Shown here: in pieces, positions 22,206 to 32,819 of the stretch
Layout of the letters: each line of letters opens with the position of its first letter
Numbering within the stretch: the stretch's first letter is position 1
From: Cephalopachus bancanus
Lineage: Eukaryota; Chordata; Mammalia; Primates; Tarsiidae
Length of the DNA stretch: 64,000 nt
Direction: 5' to 3'
Assembly: GCA_027257055.1 (NCBI GenBank)
Contig: JAPVLO010000044.1
Span: 248,001-312,000, forward strand
Position numbers and translations under genes: made by a program
The notes under the pieces: generated by a model
The model's database searches: none
The model's input: the letters and a program-made list of their open reading frames with translations, nothing else
What the model was told of the DNA's origin: nothing

Positions 22206-22509
22206 TTTTTTTTTTCCCTTTATTTATTTATTTTTGAGATGGAGTCTCACTCTGTCGCCCAGACTGGAGTGCAGTGGCCACTCCCGGCCACCGCAGCCTC
22301 GACCTGCTGGGCTCCAGAGATCCTTCCGCCTCAGCCTTCCAAGTAGCCGGAATTACAGGCATGCACTACCACGCCCGGCTGATTTTTTGATTTATTATAG
22401 AGATGAGGTCTCGCTGCCCAGGCAGGTCTCGAACCCCCAGGCTCAGGCAATCCACTCACCTCAGCCTCCCAAAGGCGTGGGATTACAGGCTGAGCCACCG
22501 AACCCGGCT
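22206..22509 (-). mobile_element. Alu dimer, lineage-specific type
   Basis: A T-rich edge with an (attt)n run, then gatggagtctcactctgtcg, ccaccgcagcctcgacctgc, ttattatagagatgaggtct and gagccaccgaacccggct. CpG-rich and close to the 17036 copy, so fairly young. No clear target duplication seen. Confidence 0.93.
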
Positions 22510-23267
22510 TCTTACGCAAAGTGCTCTCTCCTCCACTGTCTTCCACACTCACTAAGGGACTATAAACATTCTGACAGGTACTGATTGGTTTGAGGCCATC
22601 AACATGCGTTTACAAAAGGGGAGGTCAGGCCTAATCAGCATGATTAATATTGCCTGTGAAGTATCTCCAAGCTGCGTGCAGCATGGCAGGAGCTAGAATC
22701 AGCCCCAACTCTGAGGAGGCTCTTAGTATGAGGCAATCAAAGTCATGGAGATGAAATTGGGAACTGACAGTGAAATAGCGACCTGGAGGGCAAAACCAGT
22801 TTGCCAAAGACTCCTGTGAGTCCACGAACAGAAGCCCTGATTTGCCCCTTCAGAGAGAATTTTTAGAGTATCTCACCTGGCCAGCTCCCAGGGGAATGGA
22901 GCCTGGCCCTAGGACTCTCCCAAAAGGCCTTGCTTTTGTGTTGACATCCCTAACCCCTGGCTTTTACCTTCCCTATATGAAAGAGGGGCATTGTCTTTAG
23001 GGAAATCAAGTTCCAAGTACAGTTACAGCCGATTTTAGACTAATTCCTACACAAGATGTACACCAAGACCTCTTTTTTAATTCTCCTGGCAACAAACAAC
23101 TCTATTAACCCAAATCAAAGCCATAGAGGTTTAATATTACAACCAAATTTAGCTGACCCTATAGGCAAGCAATGTGCGTTAGAATTCTCCACCCTCCCCA
23201 TTCACTGCTAGGGATTTGATAGCTGTCTTGAAGGGAGAGGTGGAATAGACAGACATCAGCATCTAGA
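22510..23267. other. Unassigned sequence
   Basis: No gene or recognised repeat. Confidence 0.4.
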
Positions 23268-23472
23268 CCAGGAGGCAGCAAACTTTCTCAGCAAGGGCCA
23301 GATAATTTTAGGCTTTGTGGGCCATATGGCCACTGTTGCAACCACTCAACTCTGCTGCTGTAGTGTGAAAGCAACCATAGACGATACATAAATGAATGAG
23401 GGTGTTTGCATTCCAACAAAACTATTTACAAAAGCAGGTGGTGGACTGGATTTGGTTTGTTGACACTTGATC
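23268..23472 (+). mobile_element. MER20-type hAT element
   Basis: caggaggcagcaaactttct, aagggccagataattttagg, ctttgtgggccatatggcca, caaccactcaactctgctgc, gaaagcaaccatagacgata and ggtggactggatttggtttg follow the MER20 consensus as I know it. A non-autonomous hAT-Charlie MITE with no coding capacity. Confidence 0.85.
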
Positions 23473-24129
23473 TAGACTTTTCTTTTGTAGGTCTCAAACT
23501 TGAATGTGCCTGTGGATGGGTTTATAGAAACAACACTAGTTAAAAGGGATTTCTAAAGATGATTTTTATTATTGTTAATTTTGCAAAGACTTTGTTCCCA
23601 ACCCTGACCCATCTTGTTCTGTGATTTTTGTTTTTTAAATTTCTGAGAGTATCAAATTTGCAAAAAAGGAGAGTTGGGTACCAGAGGGCTTAGGTAATTC
23701 GGGAGTGAAGAAGTTGGGATTTAAATTCTTATCAGTCTGTTTTTAAAATGCCTTGTCACAAAAATCTAGAATTGACTGAGCTAGAAATAACTTACCTTTC
23801 AGGACAGGACTTCATACAGCATACTGCTCAGTTCGGTACCTGAGAGAGGCTTTTTGGTAATTACAAAAAGATTAGAAGGAAGAACCAAGAAGAGTATCTG
23901 CTAGGGGAGGATGCACAAGGTACCCGTTCTCCAACTAGTTCCTATCTTTCCTCCATCTCCCCTTTCCCCCACCTCCCTGAAATTTAAATCTTTTGAAATA
24001 TAATAATGCTTCCAGTGGACATGGGCATTTTTATTAAATGTCAGGAAAATATTTGGCCATAGTCACAGAACTCATATTTCTTGACAAAGTATGATGTCAT
24101 TTGGAAGTTCATGTTCTTGACATTGTTTC
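23473..24129. other. Unassigned sequence
   Basis: No gene or repeat recognised. Confidence 0.4.
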
Positions 24130-24530
24130 AAAAGTCCTGTTTAAAAAGCCAAATATGTTTTTATGGGCTCTCTCGGCGGGGAAGCAGCCATGGTAATGCA
24201 TGGCCATATCAATTAGAAGTGGATTAATTAAGCAATAAGACAGGAGCAGCAGTGCATTTCAGAGAGGTTATTGCATGGCTCACGGAGTGCTGCTGAGGCA
24301 TCCAGCCAAGAGTCGAGTGACTTCCAATGGCCAAGGCATTTCAGCCATCCAAGACGTGTAATGCTCTCCCAGAAACAGGATCCTCTGCCATCCATTTCCA
24401 CTGTAGGAAATAAAAAGACCCTCTTATTAACTAGGTATTATTAGGCATGGGCATATTGACAGCCATTTCATTATTTCATAATTATGATTAATGGCCTTCC
24501 CAATGAAGTCATCGTCTGTTATCCCAAAGC
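24130..24530. promoter_or_regulatory. Candidate conserved non-coding block (enhancer-like)
   Basis: Repeat-free, with dense homeodomain-type cores: atcaattagaagtggattaattaa split across 24208-24232, attaactaggtattatt near 24426, and ttcataattatgattaatgg near 24474. Also catggtaatgcatggccat near 24189 and CpG-bearing ctctcggcggggaagc. This is the motif grammar of developmental enhancers, but it is inference without alignment. Confidence 0.4.
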
Positions 24531-24787
24531 CAATTGGTCCCTTTTGGGACCATGTCACCAAGTCATGGTTAATGTTCCTAGAAGCATGGAACACAGTGTT
24601 TCACAAACCCTGGGGAGGGAGGGTGAATCCTAATTGTCTTTGGAGACTGTTTGCACAGGAAGCAGACCTCTTACTGGGGAACGTAATCTCTACAGAGGAT
24701 GGAGGGGGGTGGCGGGGAGGGGTGATGAACATGGTGATGGGAGGAGCAGTGGCAAGGAGAGGCAGGGTGATAACAGCCAATGGCACT

Positions 24788-25280
24788 TCTATTTTATTTT
24801 AGAGCTGTGGAGTACTTGTGAGAATTTACTATGTAAGTAAATTGCGTGCAGGTGAGGTTTGGACTTCTAGCAGGTCCTCTCTCCCCTGATAGTGGACCTT
24901 GTACCCTGTGTGTTGCCATGTACCACCCGACTCCTCTTGCCTGCCTTCTTCCCCTAGCAGTGTCCAGCGCTGCCTTTCTCAGCCTTGTGCTCATGTGACC
25001 AGTGATCAGGGCCTGCCTATGAGTGAGAACATGCGGTATTCAGTGCTTTTGTTCTGTGATAGTTCACTTAGAATGATGGTCTCTAGTTGCATCCATGTTT
25101 CTGCGAAACACATGATTTTGTTCTTCTTTATGGCTGCATATTAGTCCATCATGTATATGTACCACATTTTCTTTATCCAGTCCACTTCTGGTGTGTCTCT
25201 GAATTGGTTTCATGTTTTTGCTATAGTGAGTAGTGCTGCAATGAACTTTTGTGTGCAGGTGTCTTTTTGGTAGCGTGTAC
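24788..25280 (-). mobile_element. L1 3' end, 5'-truncated
   Basis: T-rich edge, then gagctgtggagtacttgtga, agtgagaacatgcggtattc, gaatgatggtctctagttgc, tggctgcatattagtccatc and gtgtgcaggtgtctttttgg. Same 3' UTR lineage as the copies near 16.5 and 52 kb. Flanks gccaatggc and accaatagc could be a worn duplication. Confidence 0.85.
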
Positions 25281-25324
25281 CAATAGCGTTGGAAATACAC
25301 TTTGCTCCCTACTAAGCATATTCA

Positions 25325-25500
25325 CGTGGGTTTTTCATTTGAACTTCTTAATAATCCTTTGAAGTAAATGCTGTTTTATGATTGCAGATGATAAAACACA
25401 TTCAGAAAGGTTAGATAACTTGCTTGAGGTTACAGAACTATTAAACAGCAAAGTTGAAATTCTAACCCAGGGCTTTAGACTAGTGTCCATATTGTTCTGT
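25325..25500 (-). mobile_element. MIR SINE
   Basis: gattgcagatgataaaacac, gaaaggttagataacttgct and ttctaacccagggctttaga follow antisense MIR. Confidence 0.7.
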
Positions 25501-25629
25501 GGACACTGGACCAAAGTTAACAGCTATGAAATGCTGGTCAAATCTGGCCTTTTATTAACAGGAAATCACTGGACTTTTTAAATACGAAGCATTCCAGAAA
25601 CACAAAGGTGAATAATTATATTACAGATG

Positions 25630-25955
25630 GTGTTATGGGCTGAACTGTTCCCTCAAAATTCACAAATCCCACTCCAGAGTCTTTAAACAGATGATTAGGA
25701 TAAAATGAGGTGATATTGTTGGGCTCTAATCCAAGATGTTTGGTATCCTTACAAGAATAGGAGATCAGGACACAGACACCACAGAGAGAAGGTGTCCATC
25801 TACAATCCACGGAGAGAAGCTTCAGAAGGAAGTAACCCCACTGACACCATAACCTTGGATTTGTAGTCTCTAGAACCATGAGGAAATAAGTTACTGCTGT
25901 TTTGAGCCACGTAGTCTGTGGTACTTTGTCACTGTAGCTCTAGCAAACTAGTACA
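25630..25955 (+). mobile_element. MaLR (MLT1-type) LTR
   Basis: It opens tgttatgggctgaactgttc and ends gctctagcaaactagtaca, with tgatattgttgggctctaat, aggacacagacaccacagag and gccacgtagtctgtggtact between. Nearly full-length sense MLT1. Confidence 0.9.
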
Positions 25956-26049
25956 GGTTGAGAAGATGTTGGGGATATAACCCCATGTCAAATGTGATCA
26001 AAGCTAGAAGAAGTAGCAGATAAACTAGATAAGATAAAATAAAATTCAT

Positions 26050-26560
26050 TTTTTGGGGTGGTGGGCATTTTGTCAATATGTACCCAAATTTTAAATGTCT
26101 ATACCCCTTGACTCAGATATTTCACACTTAGAAATTTATTCTAAATAATAAGATAAATTTGTATAGATGTATTTAAAATAATGATGAGTTCAGGATCATA
26201 GAACATTGGGAAAGTATCTAAATTTTTACGCATAGAGCACTTGGTCAATATAGTATGGTACATTGATATCATGAAATATAATGAGTCGTTGAAAAAAGAC
26301 AAGGTAGACTCAATAATATTGGTATGAAAGAAGTCTACAATATATTAAGTTAAAAAGGTAGATTGTTTAGGAGGATTTCACTTAAATATATATATGTGTG
26401 TGTACATTATATATATATATATATATATCTACTTACATTTATAAAACATCTAGAAGGATAGATGTACATCTAACTGTTAACAGTGATTTCCTCTGGATGA
26501 CTATCCTCATAAGGGAATTTTAAAGGGGCTTTGACTTTCTACTTGATGTGACTTTGAAAG
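26050..26560 (+). mobile_element. Old L1 (L1M type) 3' end
   Basis: ataccccttgactcagatat, aatttattctaaataataag, aagtatctaaatttttacgc, agtatggtacattgatatca, acatctagaaggatagatgt and aactgttaacagtgatttcc follow the 3' end of an old L1 in sense. Frames are destroyed. A TA run lies inside. Confidence 0.7.
26386..26429. repeat. TA/TG microsatellite
   Basis: atatatatatgtgtgtgtac, then a pure (AT)n run. It replaces the A/T-rich variable part of the L1 3' end. Confidence 0.9.
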
Positions 26561-26674
26561 ACAGAAAGGTGTGCTCCGATAGGAGAGACAGTTTTCTAAA
26601 ACTTTCTAAATCAGTAAGTCATGTTCTGAGAATGGAATGAATACACAGGTGTTGGGGAAACTAAAACAAAGTAA

Positions 26675-26915
26675 AAATAGCTAACTCTTAACTGAGTGCT
26701 GCTCTATATGTTTTACATGAACAAATTCACTTAATCCTTCCCAAGGCCCTATGAGTTAGGTACTGATATGAACCTCAATCTACAGATTGGGAAAATGAGG
26801 TAGGCCCGGAGATCATATGTGTATAGGTTGCCCAGGGTCACATAACTAGCAAGTGGCTGAACTGAGATTTGAATCCAGGTAATCTGGTTTCGGAACTTGT
26901 TACCATAGTTAAAAC
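26675..26915 (-). mobile_element. MIR SINE, nearly full length
   Basis: atatgttttacatgaacaaa, ccctatgagttaggtactga, ttgcccagggtcacataact, gcaagtggctgaactgagat and ttgaatccaggtaatctggt are antisense MIR from tail to head. Confidence 0.88.
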
Positions 26916-26974
26916 GATGTATTCTGTTTAAGGGAATTTTGTTACTCGGTATACATTTATCCTGTGTGCAAGAC

Positions 26975-27215
26975 GGTGATGGTGATGATGATAGCAGTTT
27001 CCATTTATGCTATATTTACATATGCCAGGCAATATGTCATTTGCACATATTATCTCATTTAATCTTAATCATAATTCGAAGAGGTATTATTAATAGTCCC
27101 ATTTTTTTCAAATGGGAAAACTGAGGCCCAGAGACATGAAGTAACTTACCAAAGGTGACACATTTGGTAAGAAGTAAAACTGACCTGACACTTAACCACT
27201 ATGCTTTACAGACTC
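26975..27215 (-). mobile_element. MIR SINE, nearly full length
   Basis: atatgccaggcaatatgtca, attatctcatttaatcttaa, aatgggaaaactgaggccca, acttaaccactatgctttac follow antisense MIR. Lies 60 bp from another MIR in the same orientation. Confidence 0.88.
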
Positions 27216-27649
27216 CTAGGAAGCTAGCCAGCATCAGCAACACTCACATGACCCTCCTTAATATTCATATTAAGTTGATATCAGTTTGACTGAACATTAG
27301 TGGCAGCTCTTGGATTTTCTTGAAGCCACCTACTTCTCCCTGCTCTCTGGGTTATGCATTTCTTAGACCCTGCCCCCAAACAGGCACCTTGCAAGCCAGA
27401 AGGGGCAAGGGTGTCTCAGCAGGAACCAGAATAGACTAAGGACCCATGACCAGAAGAATTGTTGAACCTCTAGGGCTTTGGAACAGTCTGGAGTGGCTGA
27501 ATAGCGAGCTCCGGTATTGACTGAGACTGACTTCCCTGCTGGCCTGGTGGACTGAGGGAATTGAAGTTACATTTAAGTTGATTTAAAGAAAATAAAGGGC
27601 AAAACCACTTCTCTAGCATGCCAGCGTTTGGTGGACTGAGGTTCAGATC
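27216..27649. other. Unassigned sequence
   Basis: No gene or repeat recognised. Confidence 0.4.
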
Positions 27650-27905
27650 TATCACGTGTAGCCCGTTTGCCATTTCCTGAATGCTGTTTTCATTTCCCGT
27701 CTCTGGGACATTGCTTGTGCAGTTCCCTTTACAAAGTCACCCTGAGTGCCTTTTCTTCTTTCAAGATCCAAGCCATTCTTTCTAGAGCCTGCTCAAATCT
27801 CAAGAATCCTTCTTTGCTACTCCAAAAGAGAACTTCTCCTTCCTTATTTTCTCTTCCTTAAACCTCTTGGTACCTTTGTCACAGCATTGTGACCTTGAAC
27901 CTGTT
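27650..27905 (+). mobile_element. L2 LINE fragment
   Basis: gggacattgcttgtgcagtt, gtgccttttcttctttcaag, gagcctgctcaaatctcaag and gaatccttctttgctactcc resemble the L2 segment that precedes its 3' end in sense. No intact frame. Confidence 0.55.
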
Positions 27906-28154
27906 GCGTCCTGATGGGGTCAAGTGATTTCCATCCCTCCCCTTCCCGCACACATACAAAAAATATGACTCTCAGGAGGACAAGATGCATTCATTACTTA
28001 TATTTGTATCTACTTCATCCACTTTATTGTGTTTTTCATCTATCAGGTGTCTCAGAATATATACACTGATTTTAAAATGAAGGGGAAATCCTTCATTCTC
28101 GGAGTGTACTGGCAGGTCTATTTTTCTCCCTACCCCAATCTCTAAACTTATTTG

Positions 28155-28410
28155 CTCCTTAATAATAGTAGTTGTATTTATTGGGTACTTACTATGTGAC
28201 ACCATAGTGCTAAGTTCTTTAATATGTGCTCTCACTTTTCAAAACAACCTCTATTTTAGATGGCATCATCAGGCCCATTTTATGAATGAGAACACTGAGG
28301 CTGCCATCTAGGAGGCAATCAATAAAATGTGTGTGGAATAAATGATAAGCTTATGTGAGTTCACATTTCTAGTATGTAGCAGAACTGGAATAGGAAGCCA
28401 GCTTAGCTTT
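28155..28410 (-). mobile_element. MIR SINE, interrupted
   Basis: tattgggtacttactatgtg, ggcccattttatgaatgaga and acactgaggctgcc are antisense MIR. The head part (agtatgtagcagaactggaa) follows after about 50 bp of extra sequence. Confidence 0.7.
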
Positions 28411-28449
28411 CATCTCTGTACTTTCTTTCCTCTTTGTGAGGGTCAGTGA

Positions 28450-28612
28450 TTTAATTTTGTGAGGCCCAGTGCAAAATAAAAACATGTGGTCTCTTTTTAA
28501 AAGTTAAGAATTTCAAGATGGCTACAGCAGAACATTAAAGCAAGTGCAGGGCCTTTTAAAGTGTAAGGCTTCGTGTGACTGAGAGGTCACATGCCCAAGA
28601 AGCTGGCCCTGC
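28450..28612 (+). mobile_element. Dispersed repeat, copy 2 (probable DNA transposon)
   Basis: gtgaggcccagtgcaaaata, gttaagaatttcaagatggc, agcaagtgcagggccttttaaag, gtgactgagaggtcacatgc and aagctggccctg match the order in copy 1 at 21812 and extend it at the 3' side. Both copies lie in the same orientation. Confidence 0.65.
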
Positions 28613-29034
28613 CTCCTTTGTCACCACTGCCTCTTCTGTCTTCATGAAATTGAGCCCAAATCCTCCAGCCCATTTCAAGCTGGCCTCTTTCAGGAACCCT
28701 GGGATGTATCACCTGTTTGACTTTCGGTCCCCTGAATCTGCTGTTGCGGAGTTCTAGAAATAGGTACTTGAAGGAGGTCAAGAGTTAGAAAGGAAACTTG
28801 TAGTGCAGGTTTGAGGTGGGTGAGAGATGGTAGAGTAGGGTGGCCAGAGCTTGTGTGAAAAGAGGGCCTTCTTCACAGATGCCAATGATAAAGTTAAGTG
28901 AATGGAAGACATGCTTGGTTGAGGAATGATCGAGCATATGGGAAAGATGAAGTTGCCGTGTGACTTTAATTTGGGTGAGAGGGGAGAGATGGGCCATTAT
29001 TACAATGCTAAATTGTAGGTGTTAACTATGAGAA
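28613..29034. other. Unassigned sequence
   Basis: No gene or repeat recognised. Short frames on both strands look like chance. Confidence 0.4.
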
Positions 29035-29215
29035 GTTGCTGAATGCTGAGCACTGTGCCAAGATCTTTATATACTTTTTTCCCCCATTTAATTCTCAGGA
29101 AAATCCTATGGGGCAAACAATATGAGTACACCCTATTCACAGGTGAGTAAATTGAGTCTAAACTCCCTGAGGAACTTGCCTAATTTTGCATGTGTCCAAA
29201 CTGGAATTTGGCACT
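29035..29215 (-). mobile_element. MIR SINE
   Basis: gctgagcactgtgccaagat, atttaattctcaggaaaatc, ctattcacaggtgagtaaat, tgaggaacttgcctaatttt follow antisense MIR. Confidence 0.75.
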
Positions 29216-30131
29216 TACCATGTTCCAAGTCTTTGATAAGCTCCAATGACTCTGTTCTTATATATTGTTCTTTTATCACCTTTTGCTTCTATGTAGTTTG
29301 AGTAACATACTTGTAAAAGGCAGAATTTTGGTGGGGAAAGCATTGAGATATTGGCTACTGATGAGAGTTGTCTATTTTCTCCGCCTTTTTCTCCCCACGG
29401 GCCTGGGGGACTCTAAATAGCTCCTCTCCCGCCTCCCCTAATGAGCTAGTTTAAAATAGCTTCTCCTATGTGGCAAAATGGCCCCCAGTCATAGGTCTGT
29501 TGGTGGGGGAAGTTATTTAATCCAGTTAGAAAGCTGTTCCTCCCTTGCTGCTTTATCAGGAAGGTGATACCTGAGTCCAAAGCTGAGTAATTAAAAACCC
29601 TCTTAACACCACTTGAAATCAAGTACTTCATATGCAACATGCTGGGTCTTCAGTCCTCTGGGCTTGGGGTAATGATTGTCTTTTAATACCAGTCTCAATT
29701 GTGGTTTGAACTCATGAGAAGCAAATAGAATTAAACAAGAAAATCTTTTTAAAAAATAGAAGCAACACAAACCTGCAAAAAATTATGCCCTGTAATTATG
29801 TTTCCCATAATTTTGTACCCCACCTATTAACACCTGAACTTAAAAAGCAAATCCCAAACCTAAAATAACATATATCCTTTTGGATAGTAGTTTGGCTTCA
29901 AGTCATTATGCTTTTTTTTAATGTATAACAAAATCTCACATTTACCAAAATAGCTTACAGTTAATTACATTTCATTGGGAATTCATACTGACTTTATATA
30001 TCTATACTAGCAAGTTATTACAAATTTTATACATCTGAGTAGGAATTTGCCTTTTCAGAGCATTGTAGAGTGTTCTTGAGCTACCCGATGGATTCTCTTT
30101 TTTCTGGAGGTGGGGAGATGTGGGGAGCAAT
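29216..30131. other. Unassigned sequence
   Basis: No gene or confident repeat. An A-rich part lies near 29740-29860. Confidence 0.4.
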
Positions 30132-30171
30132 TGGGGAAGTGAGGTTTTTCCTGGGGAAGTGAGGTTTTTCC
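30132..30171. repeat. Perfect 20-bp tandem duplication
   Basis: tggggaagtgaggtttttcc occurs twice head to tail without a mismatch, suggesting a recent slippage event. Confidence 0.97.
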
Positions 30172-30324
30172 TCTCTTCTTCAGGAATCATTCATTTTACT
30201 CAGTTATTTTGAGCCGGTGCCTACCACTCCCTGGTGAGTGTGTCTATGAATGGCAAATTCTTCCTAAATGGTTTCTTTTTCTCCCTTTCCATGTGCCCTT
30301 CTCTTTTTCCCTACCCAAGTCAAA

Positions 30325-30600
30325 ACTATCATTATCATCATCATCATCAATAGCAAGCCATTTTTTGAGTATTTGTTAATTGTCAAGCTAAATGCTTTAT
30401 ATATTTTTTACTTATAACATTTCTTTTAGGCTTTGCAACACCCTGTGAAGTAGGTATTATTTTTATTTTGTAGGTGAGGAGAGTAAATCTAGGAAAAGTC
30501 AAGAAACTTCCTCAGGGTCACACAATTAGTAAGTGGCAGAATTGTGATGCACACCTGAGTATTCAAGCTCTAAGGTGTGGTCTCTTAACCATGGTGGTAT
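30325..30600 (-). mobile_element. MIR SINE with an (ATC)n start
   Basis: An (atc)n run near 30333-30348 precedes ttttgagtatttgttaattg, gcaacaccctgtgaagtagg, ctcagggtcacacaattagt, aagtggcagaattgtgatgc and gtggtctcttaaccatggtg: antisense MIR from tail to head. Confidence 0.9.
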
Positions 30601-30796
30601 ACTCCTTTCAAAGAGGCAGCCCAGAGGGAATGAGCTATATGTTTATGAAATGATGCCATGGGTGGTTCCAGCTCGTTTTTCTGTATCCAAATCTTTTGTT
30701 CCAAAGTCTCTAGAATGTACGATAGGTTTTAAGTGTCATAGTGTTATAGAGCCAGAACTGCAACATTCTCCCTAATGTGATCAACACTGAGGAGAA

Positions 30797-30885
30797 AATG
30801 AGGGGCTCAGTAGTGCAGGGGTTAAGGAGTGACTTGACCTCAGCTAAACCTGGGTTTGAATCTTAAGCTGGCAAACTCCCAACTT
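30797..30885 (+). mobile_element. MIR SINE, tRNA-related head
   Basis: gctcagtagtgcaggggtta, aggagtgacttgacctcagc and ctgggtttgaatcttaagct match the 5' head of sense MIR. The B-box-like gggtttgaatc is kept. No 3' half is visible. Confidence 0.7.
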
Positions 30886-31967
30886 TCCACACCCTCTCAG
30901 TGCAATACTGGAGTATAAGTGGTGGCTCTGTGGTGGGTCCAAAGGATGGACTTTACCTAGCCTTTCCCCCTCCTGGATGGCACAGAGCAGCAGAAAGAAG
31001 CCTGGGTTTCAGAATGCCACCAAGAGTCCACTGGGTCAGGAGAATCCTGCAATTAGAGACAGGAGAGGACACAGCCATAATCAACATGGACTGATGATCA
31101 GCACCAGATGGAGTCCTCCCATCGGATATCAGCAAGCCTAAGTGTCCCTCCTCCCTATGAGTTGGCTCTAGATAAGTCATCCAAAACTAGAGCATTCCAT
31201 GGAAAAAAGGGGAATCCCAAACTCCTGAAGCAAGGTCTTGAATGAGAAAGTAAATTCAGTTGAAAAATAACATTAGGTTTCTTGTGACTCTGATTTAGTG
31301 TCCTATTATTCATAGCCACTTCAGTGATTATAATTTTAAGTTGGTTTGGTTGGAATTCTTGGGCTGGTTCACCCTAACAAGAGCCCAAAGCCTCTTGCTG
31401 TGTTTGCAACAGACTGGATGGTGACTAGCGCATCTTCTGTCTTATAGAAGACTTTGCATCAACATGATGAGAAGTGGTGGCTGATGACTCCAAGGATGCT
31501 GGATGGTTTTATTAATCATAACCACGAACTAAAGGCTGTGTGCTTTCTCTAGAAGTGGAGTGAGAGATTGCCTTGTCTCCTACTGCTCCCACGGTATAAT
31601 CAAGGCATCAAGCTAAATTAAGGGAAATGCCATCTTCCCGTGATAGCAGGTGCAAAATTACCTCTAATTATGAATTTGCTAGGTACAACAGTGACTCTGT
31701 GTGAATTATAACATTGCATTCATTAAAACAACCATTTAGGGTCTCACTTACCTTGACATGTATACAGAAACTCAGAATCCAATAGTGAGTTCATTTCAAA
31801 TCGTCTGCTGTGCTCTTGGAGAACTGCACCGGTCTGACTACTTGCGACCCAAAACCTTTGTTCAAAGTATAATATTCAGAGTAGAACGCTGAGTCTGAGT
31901 TCCTGATTTTATATGTACCGATGTGTGATTTAAAAAAGTCAGCTAACCTTTTTAGAGCTCAACTTTT
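30886..31967. other. Unassigned sequence
   Basis: No gene or repeat recognised. The open frames at 30900-31094 and 30953-31180 overlap on opposite strands and lack support. Confidence 0.4.
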
Positions 31968-32061
31968 CATCCTTCCTTCCTTCTTTCTCTGTCTCTCTCT
32001 CTCTCTTTTCCTTCCTTTCTTCCCTCCCGCCCTCCCTCCCTCCCTTCCTCCCTTCCTTTCT
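31968..32061. repeat. Pyrimidine-rich tract (CCTT, CT and CCCT units)
   Basis: About 90 bp nearly without purines on the plus strand: ccttccttcc, (ct)n, then ccctccctccctcccttcc. Such tracts can form triplex (H-) DNA. The minus-strand Lys/Arg/Glu/Gly frame across it is an artefact. Confidence 0.95.
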
Positions 32062-32074
32062 GTATTCTCTTCCC

Positions 32075-32235
32075 AATTTTATAAATAAGGAGACTGGGGC
32101 TCAAGGAGGTCAGAGGTTCGGGGAAGAGGAGAATTCTTAGTATCACATGGCTAGCCTGTGATAGCAATTTTATTCCAATCCAAGTCTCCCTGAAGTGAGT
32201 GCCAGCATCTTATCTACTGTACCATGCCACCACTT
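32075..32235 (-). mobile_element. MIR SINE, head half
   Basis: ttttataaataaggagactg, gggctcaaggaggtcagagg, gtatcacatggctagcctgt and catcttatctactgtaccat follow antisense MIR. Confidence 0.65.
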
Positions 32236-32439
32236 GAGCCAACTGCCCAAAACAAGTTTCTTTATTTTTCCCTTGCTCTTCATCCCTGGGCCAGAGCTCT
32301 GGCATTTTGAGGGATTTTATAACCTCTTGGATAGTAAGGGCTTTCCCTGTGGCTTGAATGTAGTCCAGGAGATGCCCTCATGAAGGGCTGCAGGACTTGG
32401 CCATGCTCCTGCCCCAACTCTGCCAGCATGAAGGTGAGG

Positions 32440-32526
32440 AGGGCATCTAACAGTCCTCTGGCCTCTGTCATCAGAGCTTGGTTTCTTCATCTGTAAAGTA
32501 AGGGGGCAGAACTGTGCTTTCTTTAA
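32440..32526 (+). mobile_element. MIR-like SINE fragment
   Basis: gagcttggtttcttcatctg then taaagtaagggggcagaact resemble the sense MIR core. Confidence 0.5.
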
Positions 32527-32797
32527 GGCAGTACTTCTCAAACTTTGATGTACTACTCAAAGTGTTTGCTACAGACCAGAAGCATCTAGGAACTTGTTGG
32601 AAGTGCAGAATCTCAATTTCTATATCATACCTCCTGGTTATAAACTGTAGTGTACATGCACCTCATCTAGAGTTCATGTTAAAATGCAGATTCTGATTTA
32701 GTAGATCTGGAGTACAACCCAAGATTCTGCATTTCAACAAACTCCCAGGTGATGCTGCAGACACCTCTGTATAAACTACACTTTGAATAATGAGATG
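32527..32797 (+). mobile_element. MER5-type hAT element split by an inverted copy of itself
   Basis: The outer copy starts gcagtacttctcaaactttg, resumes near 32645 with gtagtgtacatgcacctcat, and continues gttaaaatgcagattctgat, ctgcatttcaacaaactccc, aggtgatgctgcagac and cactttgaataatgag. Between lies an inverted MER5 end (32553-32645): tactcaaagtgtttgctaca, gaacttgttggaagtgcaga. No coding capacity. Confidence 0.8.
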
Positions 32798-32819
32798 CTA
32801 AGGTCCTTTCTAGTTGTGT

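Noticed and set aside
22234..22584. 116-codon plus-strand frame
   Set aside because: It lies in an antisense Alu; the peptide is the familiar Alu-antisense translation (SLTLSPRLECSG and similar).
30797..30885. tRNA-like segment with a B-box-like word
   Set aside because: It fits the tRNA-derived head of a MIR. No cloverleaf or intact A box could be built.
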